64,000 nt of DNA from Halanaerobium saccharolyticum (lineage in GTDB: Bacteria > Bacillota > Halanaerobiia > Halanaerobiales > Halanaerobiaceae). The DNA is taken from positions 205,637 to 269,636 of the forward strand of contig NZ_SNWX01000001.1 in the NCBI RefSeq assembly GCF_004362045.1, written 5' to 3'. Below, in pieces: positions 27,334 to 36,528 of the stretch (position 1 is its first letter; each line of letters starts with the position of its first letter). The translations under genes and the position numbers were made by a program. A model generated the notes under the pieces. That model was not told the origin of the DNA and did no database searches. It saw nothing but the letters and a program-made list of their open reading frames with translations.

Positions 27334-29076
27334 CTCAACATAAACAGCCTCATTACAGGCAAAAATAACAATCCATTTCTTTAAGTTTTTAATTTCATTA
27401 AATTCTTCTGCAGTTGAATATTTAAGTAATTGAGTTCTGGCTGCAGCTGCTGATTTTTTAAGTAGTTTATCGCCGCTTTTTTTATAATCATTATTTTTAA
27501 TATATTTCAGTTCTATAAGTGCTTCGTATTTTACCTCATCCATTCTTTTAAAAAGTGCTATATCTAAATAGCCATTTTCTACTTCATACTCACTTTTTAC
27601 ATTATATATTTCAGGCAGCATCAGATAGGAAAGCATCAATATCTTGATATATTTTTCATCGAATTTAATAAAATCTCGATTAGAAAGTTTGCTTAGAATT
27701 GTTTCTATGATTTCAATAAATGCTTTAATTTCTCCTTTTTTAGCAATCTGGATGATGCTCTTTTTAATTTTTAAGTTGTCTACTTCAAAATTGCTGGCTC
27801 GAGAAACAATTTCCGCAAAATAATCAAAATAGATTTCCTTAACTGCATAATTTGGAATTTCAAACTGGGTTAAATTAAATTCATGATTGCTGATTGTTAA
27901 AAAGCCGAGATAGAAGAGCAGTGAAATGAAATCTTCTCTATTAAATCTGGAATTCAAGTTAAACTCCCTGCTAATTTTTGCTTCCTGGATTTCTTCTTTT
28001 AAAATACTCTTTAAGACTTCAAAATTATTTTCCTTATTTTTAAGTAAAAATAGATGTTCCAGTTTAAAATAGTCGCTGGATATATTTTTATCAACTAATT
28101 CCAGGGGTTCTTTAGAATTACGAAGAAAAGAATTGAAGTAATAGAGAATCATGTCACTATTAAATACTTTATTTTCTGCTTCAGGACTAAAAGAATATCC
28201 ATTATAATAATCTTTTAATTTTTTAATTATTTCCTTCTTGTTGAAAGTTGTATACCTGGCATGACTTTCTTTAAACTTCTGCTTGAAGCTGATAACTTTT
28301 TCATCTGAACTTTCAGTAGTGATTTGGTCAATAATTGCACATACTTCTTTAATTGTGAATCCTAAAAGCTGGTTTAAATTAGGATCTGTAGTTAAATCAG
28401 AGGCAATATTAAAGCCGCTGGTCATACTATCTAAAGCAATAGGGGTCACACCGGTGGCAAAAATACGCTCAATAATTCCAGATGTTGTTTTTTTCTTCAA
28501 CACCTCGAAAAATTTACGGACAAAATCACCTTTGCTAAAAACATTATTGAATTCATTAGTTTCAAAACTCAAAAGTTCATTGGCAAAGTGATCATATTCA
28601 TCAATGAGAACATAAACATTATTGTTGCTCTGGTCTTCCAATTTAGTTAAAAAGTTCTGTAGATAGCTTTGAGCTGTATTAGTTTCTCTAAATTTAAAAT
28701 CCAAATTATATTTATCCATAAAACTGTTGATAGTAACTTTAATTTCATTGAAAAAATCTTCTTCCAGATTATTCTTTCTTTCAATTCCGGAAAAATCAAA
28801 TTTTAAAATATAATAGCTGCTGGCAAGGTTAGTTTTGTTTTTACCGATATATAAATCAGAAAAGAGATCATTAAACTGATCCTTATAAGCAAGATCATAA
28901 TAGTGTTCCAGCGTTGAAAGCCAGAGGGTTTTGCCAAAACGGCGGGGGCGGAGAAAAAAGATATATCTTTCACCATAGCTTTCTAAAAGCTCTATATACT
29001 GAGTTTTATCGACATACAGATAGTTATTTTTTCTAATTTCAGCAAAGTTACTGAGACCGTAAGGGAGTTTAAGCAT
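27322..29076 (-). CDS. AAA-ATPase-like / PD-(D/E)XK nuclease protein (DUF1703 type)
   Basis: A 584-residue protein. The N-terminus LPYGLSNFAEIRKNNYLYVD and FLRPRRFGKTLWLSTLEHYY, containing a degenerate P-loop (RPRRFGKT), is the hallmark of the AAA-ATPase-like family often annotated DUF1703. A Walker-B-like VYVLIDEYDHFAN lies near residue 155. The C-terminus carries a PD-(D/E)XK-like core: YLDIALFKR followed by EALIELKYIK. The family is abundant in anaerobes and often multicopy; a role in defence or mobile-element biology is suspected but unproven. It starts at the ATG ending at 29076 after GGAAGGAG. The promoter carries a 29-bp element nearly identical to the one before the cassette at 33433. 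Confidence 0.85.
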   Translation of the reverse strand: MLKLPYGLSNFAEIRKNNYLYVDKTQYIELLESYGERYIFFLRPRRFGKTLWLSTLEHYYDLAYKDQFNDLFSDLYIGKNKTNLASSYYILKFDFSGIERKNNLEEDFFNEIKVTINSFMDKYNLDFKFRETNTAQSYLQNFLTKLEDQSNNNVYVLIDEYDHFANELLSFETNEFNNVFSKGDFVRKFFEVLKKKTTSGIIERIFATGVTPIALDSMTSGFNIASDLTTDPNLNQLLGFTIKEVCAIIDQITTESSDEKVISFKQKFKESHARYTTFNKKEIIKKLKDYYNGYSFSPEAENKVFNSDMILYYFNSFLRNSKEPLELVDKNISSDYFKLEHLFLLKNKENNFEVLKSILKEEIQEAKISREFNLNSRFNREDFISLLFYLGFLTISNHEFNLTQFEIPNYAVKEIYFDYFAEIVSRASNFEVDNLKIKKSIIQIAKKGEIKAFIEIIETILSKLSNRDFIKFDEKYIKILMLSYLMLPEIYNVKSEYEVENGYLDIALFKRMDEVKYEALIELKYIKNNDYKKSGDKLLKKSAAAARTQLLKYSTAEEFNEIKNLKKWIVIFACNEAVYVEEIK

Positions 29077-29110
29077 GATATTGCTCCTTCCTGATTAATT
29101 ACTAATTATA

Positions 29111-29139
29111 TTATAATACATTTGTTTGTTTAAAACAAC
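29111..29139 (-). promoter_or_regulatory. Shared 29-bp promoter element, copy A
   Basis: On the plus strand it reads TTATAATACATTTGTTTG and then TTTAAAACAAC. Read on the minus strand it supplies a TATAA-type -10 and an upstream TTGTTT near -35. It matches 33467-33495 at 28 of 29 positions. Confidence 0.65.
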
Positions 29140-29358
29140 AAATTCAATCATTTATTTTCTATTATTTGTATATTTATAAGTTTGATCAATTCTAAGTAAA
29201 GACATCAACTTTGAATGCGAATAGAAGCAAATTTCTTTTTAATGTCAATTTTAGCCCATTTCGAGCTTATCCAGCACTTTACTTTTTTCCTAATTATACG
29301 ATAATTGTTATCAATAAGAAAATAAGAATATAAATTAGATTATAAGGAGAAAAAGAAA

Positions 29359-31065
29359 ATGAAAATTAATAAAATATCAATCAAGTATAAAATTTTACTG
29401 CTGGTAAGTATCGGGATTATTCTGCTGACAGGTGGAATAATCTATAGAATTCAGGGAGTTGCTTCCAAAGAAGCAAATGAGGCGGCAGTTGTTAAAGCAG
29501 TTTCGGATTTAGAGCTGGGATATGAGATTATCGATTCCAAATTTCCTGGACAGTGGAGGTTGAGGGGAGAGCAATTGTATAAGGGAGAGACTCTGATTAA
29601 TAATAACAATCAAATTGTTGATTTGATTGGAAAACTTTCTCAGGGAAATATTGTGACAATCTTTGCTGGCGAAAAGAGAGTTGCCACTAATGTGCAGGAA
29701 AATGGAAATAGAGCAGTAGGCACTCCAGTTTCAGCTGAGGTTAAAGAAAAAGTTTTTAAAGGACAACGCTTTACTGGAGCCGCAAATGTACTGGGGAAAA
29801 GTTATCAGACAGCATATATGCCTTTAAGAAATGATAACGATCAAATTGTCGGAATCTGGTCTTTAGGAACCTCGACAGACTTTGTGGAATCAATGAAGTC
29901 CGGAATTACTTATTCTACAGGAATCTTTGCTTTGATAGCTGGTTTTATATTTCTGGCGGTGGTTTTTGTTTTTGTCCTTAAAATGACAGAGCCGCTAAAA
30001 GATCTAAGCATTTATGCTGAGGAAATTGCAGCAGGAAATTTAACTTTTGAAATTAAAAGCGATTACCTTAAAAAAGAAGATGAAATTGGAGTTTTAGCTA
30101 CTTCATTTAAAAAGATGAGAGACAACTTAAAAAGTCTGATTGGAAATATTGATGACAGTATTGATGAACTGAGTGAGTCAAGTCAGGAGTTAACTGCTAC
30201 CGGAGAAGAATTATCAGCGTCTGCAGAGGAAGTGGGTAATTCTATTCAGCAGATTGCATCAGGTGCAGAAGAACAGTCGGCTCAGGTGGAGGAAGTCTAT
30301 TCTATTTTTGAAAGGCTGGTAGAAAATATTGGTCAGGTCAGCCATAATTCTGATTTGATGGCCGGACAGTCAAAAGAGGTTATGGAGAATATTAAAAAAG
30401 GAGATAGTTCTTTAAAGAGCTCGGAAAATAGTTTTAAAGAAGTAAATGACAATATTAGAGAGACCTCTGAGCTGATTAATTCACTGGGAGAGTCTTCGGA
30501 AGAAATTGGAGAGATTATTAATCTAATTGACAATATAGCAGCTCAGACAAATTTGCTGGCTTTAAATGCAGCAATTGAAGCAGCCCGAGCCGGTGATGCA
30601 GGAAGAGGATTTTCAGTTGTTGCTGATGAAATTAGGGAGCTGGCAGAACAGTCGGCAGCTTCTACAAAAAGTATTGCTAATTTGATTGCCTCTATTCAAA
30701 AAGGAATTAATCAGACTGTAAATAAAATGAAGGAAAATGAACTAAAAGTAGAAGAAAGTGTAGTTAACATTAATAATACTGCTGATTTATTTGCCGAAAT
30801 TACTGAGACTTCTAAAAATCTGGATCAGCTGGTCCATGAGATTGATCAGATGACCAGAGAAATGAATACTGACAGCAAAGGAGCAAAAAATTCTGTTAAA
30901 GAAATTGCTGTAGTCAGTGAAGAAGCTGCCTATAATGCAGAAGGTGTTGCTTCTGCAAGTGAGGAGCAGTCTAAGTCAACCAAAATAATTGCCGGAGCCT
31001 CAGAGGATTTAACTGAACTGGCAAAGAATCTTGCGACATTAATTAAGAAGTTTAGAGTTAAATAA
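29359..31065 (+). CDS. Methyl-accepting chemotaxis protein
   Basis: A 568-residue chemoreceptor. Transmembrane helix 1 is near 11-29 and helix 2 near 188-210, enclosing a compact extracytoplasmic sensor of the single-Cache type ([20 protein letters not shown], then [18 protein letters not shown] and GIWSLGTS). This layout is common for small organic ligands. HAMP (about 210-262) and a long cytoplasmic coiled coil follow. The conserved tip is [21 protein letters not shown] near residue 390. Glutamate-rich methylation stretches suit CheR/CheB. It is transcribed alone, with a terminator right after. The ligand is not determinable. Confidence 0.93.
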   Translation: MKINKISIKYKILLLVSIGIILLTGGIIYRIQGVASKEANEAAVVKAVSDLELGYEIIDSKFPGQWRLRGEQLYKGETLINNNNQIVDLIGKLSQGNIVTIFAGEKRVATNVQENGNRAVGTPVSAEVKEKVFKGQRFTGAANVLGKSYQTAYMPLRNDNDQIVGIWSLGTSTDFVESMKSGITYSTGIFALIAGFIFLAVVFVFVLKMTEPLKDLSIYAEEIAAGNLTFEIKSDYLKKEDEIGVLATSFKKMRDNLKSLIGNIDDSIDELSESSQELTATGEELSASAEEVGNSIQQIASGAEEQSAQVEEVYSIFERLVENIGQVSHNSDLMAGQSKEVMENIKKGDSSLKSSENSFKEVNDNIRETSELINSLGESSEEIGEIINLIDNIAAQTNLLALNAAIEAARAGDAGRGFSVVADEIRELAEQSAASTKSIANLIASIQKGINQTVNKMKENELKVEESVVNINNTADLFAEITETSKNLDQLVHEIDQMTREMNTDSKGAKNSVKEIAVVSEEAAYNAEGVASASEEQSKSTKIIAGASEDLTELAKNLATLIKKFRVK

Positions 31066-31078
31066 GTGAGAAGAATTA

Positions 31079-31124
31079 AAGTATCAGGATTCTTAATCAG
31101 CTTAAGTTTCCTGATACTTCTTTA
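31079..31124 (+). terminator. Terminator of the chemoreceptor gene
   Basis: AAGTATCAGGA (31079-31089) pairs with TCCTGATACTT (31109-31119), followed by CTTT. Confidence 0.75.
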
Positions 31125-31160
31125 GTGTAAAAGATTAAAAAAGTGAGAAGGATGAGGTTT

Positions 31161-32228
31161 TTACTGATTATTGAGATTTAAACTTAATTGATGTTTTTTA
31201 ACAGCTTCATCTTCTCTTTTTATTTCTACTTTTAGAAATTCTTTTCTAAGATCGGTAATAGTATTTCTATCTTTTATATCTAAACTATATCCGTCATTAA
31301 TACTTTTATAATTGAAATTTTCAATATTTTGATCTAAAATAGAAATTATTTTGTTGAGATAAATTCTAGCTTTATTCCGGATAAATCTTTTAGTTTCAGC
31401 ATTGTTCCAGTTGTTCCAGATTTTAATCACATTTTCAAGAATATCTGTTTCTATATCTAAAATCACTTCTTCATTATTATCCGAATAATCAAGCTGTCCA
31501 AGGAAAACACCAAAATTGCTTTTTAGTCTTTTATAAAATACAATTTCCCCATATTCATCAGTTTCACCGGAACTATCAAGAGGTATTAAATAAAGTGGGG
31601 TAAGAGTGGTATTTTTTTCTAGGTTCATTACTCTAACTTTGTCTTTAAAATTCATATCAGATAATGAATTGTCTGGATCTATAAAATTAAGGAAAAGGTT
31701 ATTATCTTCTTCCGAAAAATATGATGTTGAAGGCAGATTTGTTTTTTCATTAAACAATGAACCTAAATCTTTGCTTAATTCTATTATTGTCTCAGAGAAT
31801 TCAGAAAGATAATCACTTTTAACAAAATTATAATTTAAGAGACCATAAAAATTTTCAGCCTCAATACCAAAACTTTCTGAAATTAAATCTGCATTGTATA
31901 TTAAAAAAGAAGTGGCCTGTTTTGTAGATCTAGTATTATTATTATCAAGATTAAAACACTGATTTTTACATTCGATAATAAGAAAATTTTTCTTATTTTT
32001 ATTTATAAATATTACTTCAGGTTTTGGGTTATCTATAAATTGAATATTATTTTGATTTAAAACATTTATATGACGGGGAGGTAAGGTCATTTCTGGTTCA
32101 ATAACAAGTATATCATACCCTTTATTATTAAAATATGGGTTTATCCAGCTTTCTCTCCCTTTTAAAGACATCCAGATTAATAAATTTAACTGCATCAAAG
32201 GATTTTTTTCTAAAGAAATATTGATCAT
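31161..32228 (-). CDS. Unrecognised protein with a PD-(D/E)XK-like motif (second gene of cassette)
   Basis: A 355-residue soluble protein that I cannot place in a named family. Residues 62-90 read as a nuclease core: Pro70-Glu71 at the start of a strand (PEVIFI), then a short turn, then FLIIECKNQ with Glu86-x-Lys88. About 10 residues later comes a helix with TKQATSFLIYNA, where restriction-like nucleases often have a Gln. The rest is mixed alpha/beta with a Lys/Asp/Asn-rich end (HQLSLNLNNQ). It overlaps the upstream 402-residue gene by 4 bp (ATGA), so the two are translationally coupled. DNA is very AT-rich. A role as the nuclease of a two-gene defence cassette is inference. Confidence 0.6.
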   Translation of the reverse strand: MINISLEKNPLMQLNLLIWMSLKGRESWINPYFNNKGYDILVIEPEMTLPPRHINVLNQNNIQFIDNPKPEVIFINKNKKNFLIIECKNQCFNLDNNNTRSTKQATSFLIYNADLISESFGIEAENFYGLLNYNFVKSDYLSEFSETIIELSKDLGSLFNEKTNLPSTSYFSEEDNNLFLNFIDPDNSLSDMNFKDKVRVMNLEKNTTLTPLYLIPLDSSGETDEYGEIVFYKRLKSNFGVFLGQLDYSDNNEEVILDIETDILENVIKIWNNWNNAETKRFIRNKARIYLNKIISILDQNIENFNYKSINDGYSLDIKDRNTITDLRKEFLKVEIKREDEAVKKHQLSLNLNNQ

Positions 32229-33433
32229 GACTTTAAGCCTCCTTCAAGAAAGCTCTTTTCGAGAAATTTATCATAAGATTCATCCCCAATATATACGTCA
32301 AAGTTAGGTTCTAAAAAGGTTTGAATATTGGTGATAAACCTATTTATTGTATTGCCACAGACTCCTTCTGGTAAAATCAAAACAAATAAATCGGGAGTTA
32401 GTTCCAGAAAAACTTCTTTCCAGAGGTGAAGATCTAAACCATAAACATGATATTTTTTCTCAGAAATTTTTAGCGGTTCACCCCAGAGTCTAAAATTTTT
32501 ATTTCTTTGCTGGAAGATTTTATAAATAAAGTTTTTGAAGATAGTTAAATCCAGACTTTTTTCAAATTCAATAATTACTGGACTGCCTTTTATTGTATAA
32601 CCACTGCTTTGGAAGTTGTGTTTTTCCTGTTTTAACCATGATTTTTCTTCTAATAATTTATTTAAATAACTGTAATTATCGAGAAGGAATTTTATATTGT
32701 GGTGTAAATCAATAAAGCTCCTGCTGCGGTTAGTTATCTTTCCATTATTATATAAGTCAATTCCTCCACCACTTTTTGCAGGAATTCTGAGCATAGATAT
32801 TGAATTTGCTGCCGGCCAATATTTCATTTTTCTCAATTCAGGTAGTATTTTATTTAGATTATTTATACTTTCACTTAAATTAAAATCTTTATGAGTTTCA
32901 ATATTTTTTAAATCCTCAATTAGTTCTTCGGGCGTATCTTCGCTTATGAAATTTTTGTTTATATTTGTTTTTAATTCACTGTCATATTTCATTTTTAGTT
33001 TGACATAGCGATAATCATTAAAATTATTTTTGATATAAGTATAGAAATTATAATAGAATGAATCCGCCAGCCATAAAGTATCAAGAAGAGGAGAATTTTG
33101 AATAACTTTCATCAATTTATTTTCAATAATTTCGGTAGTTCTTGTTGAGTAAAAAATAAAATATCTATCACTAAAGCTTTCAATCCAGGCTGCTGGTTTA
33201 TCATCTTCCTGATCGTCATCAATTTCTATAATATCACCTTGTAATTCAGATGAGTTATAATGATTATTGATTTCGTCAAAAAAATCTTTCTTCTTATTAA
33301 CACAGGAAGTTTCTACAATGTATGATTTAAGCAGAGGAGATCTAGTTTTATGACAGTCTAATTCGTCTTTTTTTTCGGCAGAATGCTTATTAAAATAACT
33401 GAATAATTCTTCTCTGGATTTATAGTAACTCAT
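32225..33433 (-). CDS. Unrecognised 402-residue protein (first gene of cassette)
   Basis: I do not recognise this family. It has no signal peptide or membrane segment. An acidic loop EIDDDQEDDKPAAW lies near residues 96-109. A central block SMLRIPAKSGGGIDLYNNGK is followed by SFIDLHHNIKFLLDNYSYL. The C-terminal third looks alpha/beta: GSPVIIEFEKSLDLTIFKNF, then KYHVYGLDLHLWKEVFLE and DLFVLILPEGVCGNTINRF. The start ATG ends at 33433 and follows GGGGAGA. It shares a 29-bp promoter element with the ATPase-nuclease gene, and the PD-(D/E)XK-like gene is co-translated after it. It may be a recognition or sensor partner, which is inferred from position only. Confidence 0.55.
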   Translation of the reverse strand: MSYYKSREELFSYFNKHSAEKKDELDCHKTRSPLLKSYIVETSCVNKKKDFFDEINNHYNSSELQGDIIEIDDDQEDDKPAAWIESFSDRYFIFYSTRTTEIIENKLMKVIQNSPLLDTLWLADSFYYNFYTYIKNNFNDYRYVKLKMKYDSELKTNINKNFISEDTPEELIEDLKNIETHKDFNLSESINNLNKILPELRKMKYWPAANSISMLRIPAKSGGGIDLYNNGKITNRSRSFIDLHHNIKFLLDNYSYLNKLLEEKSWLKQEKHNFQSSGYTIKGSPVIIEFEKSLDLTIFKNFIYKIFQQRNKNFRLWGEPLKISEKKYHVYGLDLHLWKEVFLELTPDLFVLILPEGVCGNTINRFITNIQTFLEPNFDVYIGDESYDKFLEKSFLEGGLKS

Positions 33434-33466
33434 GTTTATCTCCCCTTTCGTAAATTGCTACTTTAA

Positions 33467-33495
33467 TTATAATACATTTGTTTGTTAAAAACAAC
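33467..33495 (-). promoter_or_regulatory. Shared 29-bp promoter element, copy B
   Basis: On the minus strand it gives TTGTTT, a 17-bp spacer and TATAAT, about 35 bp before the start of the 402-residue gene. It differs from 29111-29139 at a single position. Confidence 0.65.
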
Positions 33496-33589
33496 TATTA
33501 AGATGAAAAAATTTCCAAATTAATTTACAAAAAAATAATTATATGATAAACTATTAATAGTAAAAGAAATTATGAAGGGAGAGATTTTT

Positions 33590-33757
33590 ATGGCTACCTC
33601 ATCTATATTCTCTCATCTAGAGATAAACTCTGATGAAAAGATGGATATTTTGATTAATGAACTCTCTAAAGAGGAAAGAAATATCAAGAAACCCCAAAAA
33701 AGAAATATTGACCAATATCTAGAAAAGGGTAAAGAAATATTAGAAGAAATCCATTAG
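33590..33757 (+). CDS. Orphan antitoxin-like small protein
   Basis: A 55-residue protein starting at ATG 33590 (GGGAGAG at 33577-33583, 8 bp spacing); an in-frame ATG at 33572 lacks a ribosome-binding site. The sequence begins MATSSIFSHLEINSDEKMDI, a pattern I associate with small antitoxin-like proteins of anaerobes that begin M-x-T-S-S and carry a short acidic helix. The C-terminus (RNIDQYLEKGKEILEEIH) is helical. No toxin follows; a terminator comes directly after the stop. It may be a relic or a solitary antitoxin. It is divergent from the cassette at 31161-33433. Confidence 0.5.
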   Translation: MATSSIFSHLEINSDEKMDILINELSKEERNIKKPQKRNIDQYLEKGKEILEEIH

Positions 33758-33796
33758 GGTAATGATATTATTGCAATAATATCATTATCCTTTTTT
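33758..33796 (+). terminator. Terminator of the small orphan gene
   Basis: GGTAATGATATTATT pairs with AATAATATCATTATCC (one bulge), starting at the stop codon and followed by six T. Confidence 0.85.
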
Positions 33797-33925
33797 AATT
33801 AGCCATCAAAATTTTTCTAATTCAAAATAAAATGCAAAAAGTTAAATTAAGCTAAAAACAAGAGTAAAAATTACATAATCATTTCTAATCACTGTAGAAC
33901 ACCTAAAATGCCCTTAAATCAAGTT

Positions 33926-33951
33926 TAAGAATTCCACCACTCTGACGATAT
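33926..33951 (+). promoter_or_regulatory. Sigma-D (FliA-type) promoter of flgM
   Basis: TAAG (33926-33929), a 14-bp spacer and GACGATAT (33944-33951) closely match the flagellar sigma consensus TAAA-N15-GCCGATAT. It lies 46 bp before the flgM ATG. Confidence 0.65.
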
Positions 33952-33997
33952 TAGTAGCAGAAGATAAAAATGAATTACCTTTTAGGAGGGAGCAGCC

Positions 33998-34273
33998 ATG
34001 AAAATTGATAACATTCAAGCAGGAAAAATAAATCAATATTATAAACAGATGCAGCAGAAGCAGACTGAGAAAAAGCAGACTAAAGATGACACTACCCAAA
34101 TTTCTGCTAAAGCTAAAGAAATCATGACTGCTAGAGCTGAACTCAAAAAGATACCTCAGATTAGAGAAGAAAAAGTTGCAGAACTTAAAGAAAAAGTTCA
34201 ATCCGGTAACTACCAGGTTGACAGTAAAAAGTTAGCTGCAAAAATTCTAAATAATGTTGAGCAGGTGTATTAA
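33998..34273 (+). CDS. flgM: Anti-sigma-28 factor FlgM
   Basis: A 91-residue protein that holds the flagellar sigma factor inactive until the hook is complete and FlgM is exported. The N-terminal half is disordered and Gln/Lys-rich (YKQMQQKQTEKKQTKDD). The C-terminal half has the sigma-binding pattern DTTQISAKAKEIMTARAELK, then IREEKVAELKEKVQSGNYQV and KLAAKILNNV. AGGAGGGAG precedes the ATG. A sigma-D-like promoter at 33926 suggests feedback control by its own target. flgN begins at the very next base. Confidence 0.92.
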   Translation: MKIDNIQAGKINQYYKQMQQKQTEKKQTKDDTTQISAKAKEIMTARAELKKIPQIREEKVAELKEKVQSGNYQVDSKKLAAKILNNVEQVY

Positions 34274-34774
34274 ATGTCAGAGAAGCTAAAAAAGGATTTA
34301 GTAAGTATTTTAAAGGAAGAGAAGGCTCTCTATCAAAAACTTTTTGAGATTGCAGAAGAGAAAAATGAAGCTTTAGTAAATAACGATACAGATAGATTAA
34401 TGGAAATAGTAGAAAATGATAGAGAAGTAATTGCAGATATAGAAACAAAAGATAAAGAAAGAAATGATAAAATTCAGGAGATCAAAGAAGAATTTGAAAT
34501 TGAATTGGAAAAAGATTCTTACAGCAGCTTAATCGAAAAACTGCCTGAAGGCTGGGGAGAAGATTTGAATCCCATTCGAGAAGAACTGATAGAATTGACT
34601 GATGAATCTCATGAGTTAAATGAACAGAATCAAAAACTTCTCGAGCAGGCCATAGAGTTAAATCAAATTTCATTTGAAACAATAGTAAAGAGCATTAAAG
34701 AACAGGATACTACTTATTCTAAAGATGCAAAATTGAAGAAAGAACAGCCGAGAATTATAAATAAACAGGGCTAA
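34274..34774 (+). CDS. flgN: Flagellar export chaperone FlgN
   Basis: A 166-residue helical cytoplasmic protein. In the family it binds the C-termini of the hook-filament junction proteins FlgK and FlgL and delivers them to the export gate. The sequence is a long acidic coiled coil (KDLVSILKEEKALYQKLFEI, then ENDREVIADIETKDKERNDK). It directly follows flgM and precedes flgK by 13 bp, the same order as in Bacillus, which is the main support for the name. The C-terminal 30 residues are charged and probably flexible. Confidence 0.85.
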   Translation: MSEKLKKDLVSILKEEKALYQKLFEIAEEKNEALVNNDTDRLMEIVENDREVIADIETKDKERNDKIQEIKEEFEIELEKDSYSSLIEKLPEGWGEDLNPIREELIELTDESHELNEQNQKLLEQAIELNQISFETIVKSIKEQDTTYSKDAKLKKEQPRIINKQG

Positions 34775-34787
34775 AGGTGGGAAGATA

Positions 34788-36509
34788 ATGAATATATTCA
34801 GCGGCCTGCATGTCGGGTTAAGAGCACTGGAAACACAGCGCAAATCACTCGATGTAACAGGACATAACATAGCAAATGCAAATAATGAAGATTATAATAA
34901 ACAGCGAGCAGTACATAAGGCTTCTTACCCTTATACAGCTCCCGGGCTTTCCAATCATGGAGGAGCCGGACAGTTTGGTACAGGTGTTGAAATTGCAGAG
35001 GTTGAGAGGGTTAAGGATCAGTTTATAAACTCTCAGATTTTTAATGAAACTCAGACTTCCGGGTACTGGGAAGAAATGCAGCGGGGATTAGAGAAGGTAG
35101 AATATATTCTAAATGAACCTTCTGATTCGGGAATTGACAGTGCTATCAATCAATTCTGGAACTCACTTCAGGATTTAAGTAATAACCCCAGTGATGATGC
35201 AGCCCGGAATATGGTAAGAGAAAATGCCAGAAATGTAATTGACTCTTTCCAGAGTGTAAATAATCAGCTGACAGATTATAAGAAGAGTATTAATGAGAAT
35301 CTTTCTAATGCAGCAGCAGATATTAATAACATTACTAAAAAAATGGCTGATTTAAATAAACAGATTGTTTCTATTAAGGGCAGTGGACAGAATCCCAATG
35401 ATTTACTGGATCAGAGAGATGCCCTTTATAAAGATTTAAGTAAATTGATTAATGTACAGTCCAGACAGGATGCTCAGGGTAACCTGATTGTTTCAACTCA
35501 GGGGATGCAGCTGGTTAATGGATCAGATGCTTATGAGCTAGCAGCTAAGGGTAATACTGATGATAACAGTATTCCGAGGATGGAAGATAAGCTAATCCAC
35601 ACCCGGACTGGAACTGAAATCAAACCTACAAATGGTAAAATAGCAGCCTGGATGGATATGCGAGATGAGAAGTTAGACTTTTATGCAGGCAGGCTTAATG
35701 AGATGGCCAAAACTATGGTGACTGAGTTTAATAAGCAGCATCAGGCTGGTTATGACGCTAATGGTGTTGATGGTGAAAATTTCTTTAAGCCAATTGACAG
35801 TTCCAGTGAACAGAGCGCAATTGCTCAGTTAGATCTGACAGCGGCTATCAAGGATTTAGAAAATGGACTCAGTAAAATAGCAGCTGGAAATAAAAATATT
35901 GATACTTTTGTTGAACTTGATACTCTTGGAAATAACTTAAGCGGTAATTATCAGGTTGAAGTAACCGATGCTGGTGGGGGCCAATTTGACTTAACTATTA
36001 ATGATTCTGATGGAAATAAGGCTTATCCTCCAGATCCTGATTCATCAGTAACAGTTAATCCTGGTGACAATGTTGAATTAAATGTTGACGTAAATGGTGA
36101 TATAACAGCAGATATTACAGCTGGGATTAATACTGGTGACTTTACCTTAACAGTTAATGATACAGGCAAAAGAAATATCAGTCTGGATAAAGCAATTGGT
36201 AATGGTGAAAATGCAAATGCACTTGCTAATTTATTTAATAGTGATGAAGTTATAGAAGGTGCTTCTCTTGAAGGCTATTTTAGAACAATTGTAACTTCTG
36301 TTGGGGCTGAATCATCAAGATCTCAGCAGATGAAAAATAATCAGGATGTAGTTTTAAAACAACTGCAGACTCTTGATCGAAGTATTTCTGGAGTTTCGCT
36401 TGATGAAGAAATGGCTAAATTAATTAAATATCAGCAGTCATATGCAGCAGCAGCAAAATATATTAATAAAATTGAAGAATTACTTGACAGCTTAATGACA
36501 ATAGTATAA
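34788..36509 (+). CDS. flgK: Flagellar hook-associated protein 1 FlgK
   Basis: A 573-residue exported protein that joins hook and filament. The N-terminus FSGLHVGLRALETQRKSLDV, then GHNIANANNEDYNKQRAV, is the standard rod/hook/HAP motif. The C-terminus LDEEMAKLIKYQQSYAAAAK, then YINKIEELLDSLM, is the matching D0 helix. The middle has DLLDQRDALYKDLSKLI and a variable Asp/Asn/Gly-rich domain (about 380-470). It has no cleavable signal because it is exported by the flagellar type III system. It lies in the operon flgM-flgN-flgK-flgL. Confidence 0.95.
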   Translation: MNIFSGLHVGLRALETQRKSLDVTGHNIANANNEDYNKQRAVHKASYPYTAPGLSNHGGAGQFGTGVEIAEVERVKDQFINSQIFNETQTSGYWEEMQRGLEKVEYILNEPSDSGIDSAINQFWNSLQDLSNNPSDDAARNMVRENARNVIDSFQSVNNQLTDYKKSINENLSNAAADINNITKKMADLNKQIVSIKGSGQNPNDLLDQRDALYKDLSKLINVQSRQDAQGNLIVSTQGMQLVNGSDAYELAAKGNTDDNSIPRMEDKLIHTRTGTEIKPTNGKIAAWMDMRDEKLDFYAGRLNEMAKTMVTEFNKQHQAGYDANGVDGENFFKPIDSSSEQSAIAQLDLTAAIKDLENGLSKIAAGNKNIDTFVELDTLGNNLSGNYQVEVTDAGGGQFDLTINDSDGNKAYPPDPDSSVTVNPGDNVELNVDVNGDITADITAGINTGDFTLTVNDTGKRNISLDKAIGNGENANALANLFNSDEVIEGASLEGYFRTIVTSVGAESSRSQQMKNNQDVVLKQLQTLDRSISGVSLDEEMAKLIKYQQSYAAAAKYINKIEELLDSLMTIV

Positions 36510-36528
36510 ATAACAGGAGTTGACAGCA

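Noticed and set aside
29278-29304. Sigma-D promoter before the chemoreceptor (TTTA and TACGATAA)
   Set aside because: The -35 matches only half of the consensus and the -10 lacks GC; too weak to call.
22014-33757. Prophage or integrative element
   Set aside because: No integrase, terminase, capsid, relaxase or flanking attachment repeats; chemotaxis genes are mixed in, so it is only an accessory stretch.
33914-34682. Several minus-strand ORFs opposite flgM and flgN
   Set aside because: They are shadows of conserved plus-strand genes, have hydrophobic nonsense composition and lack ribosome-binding sites.
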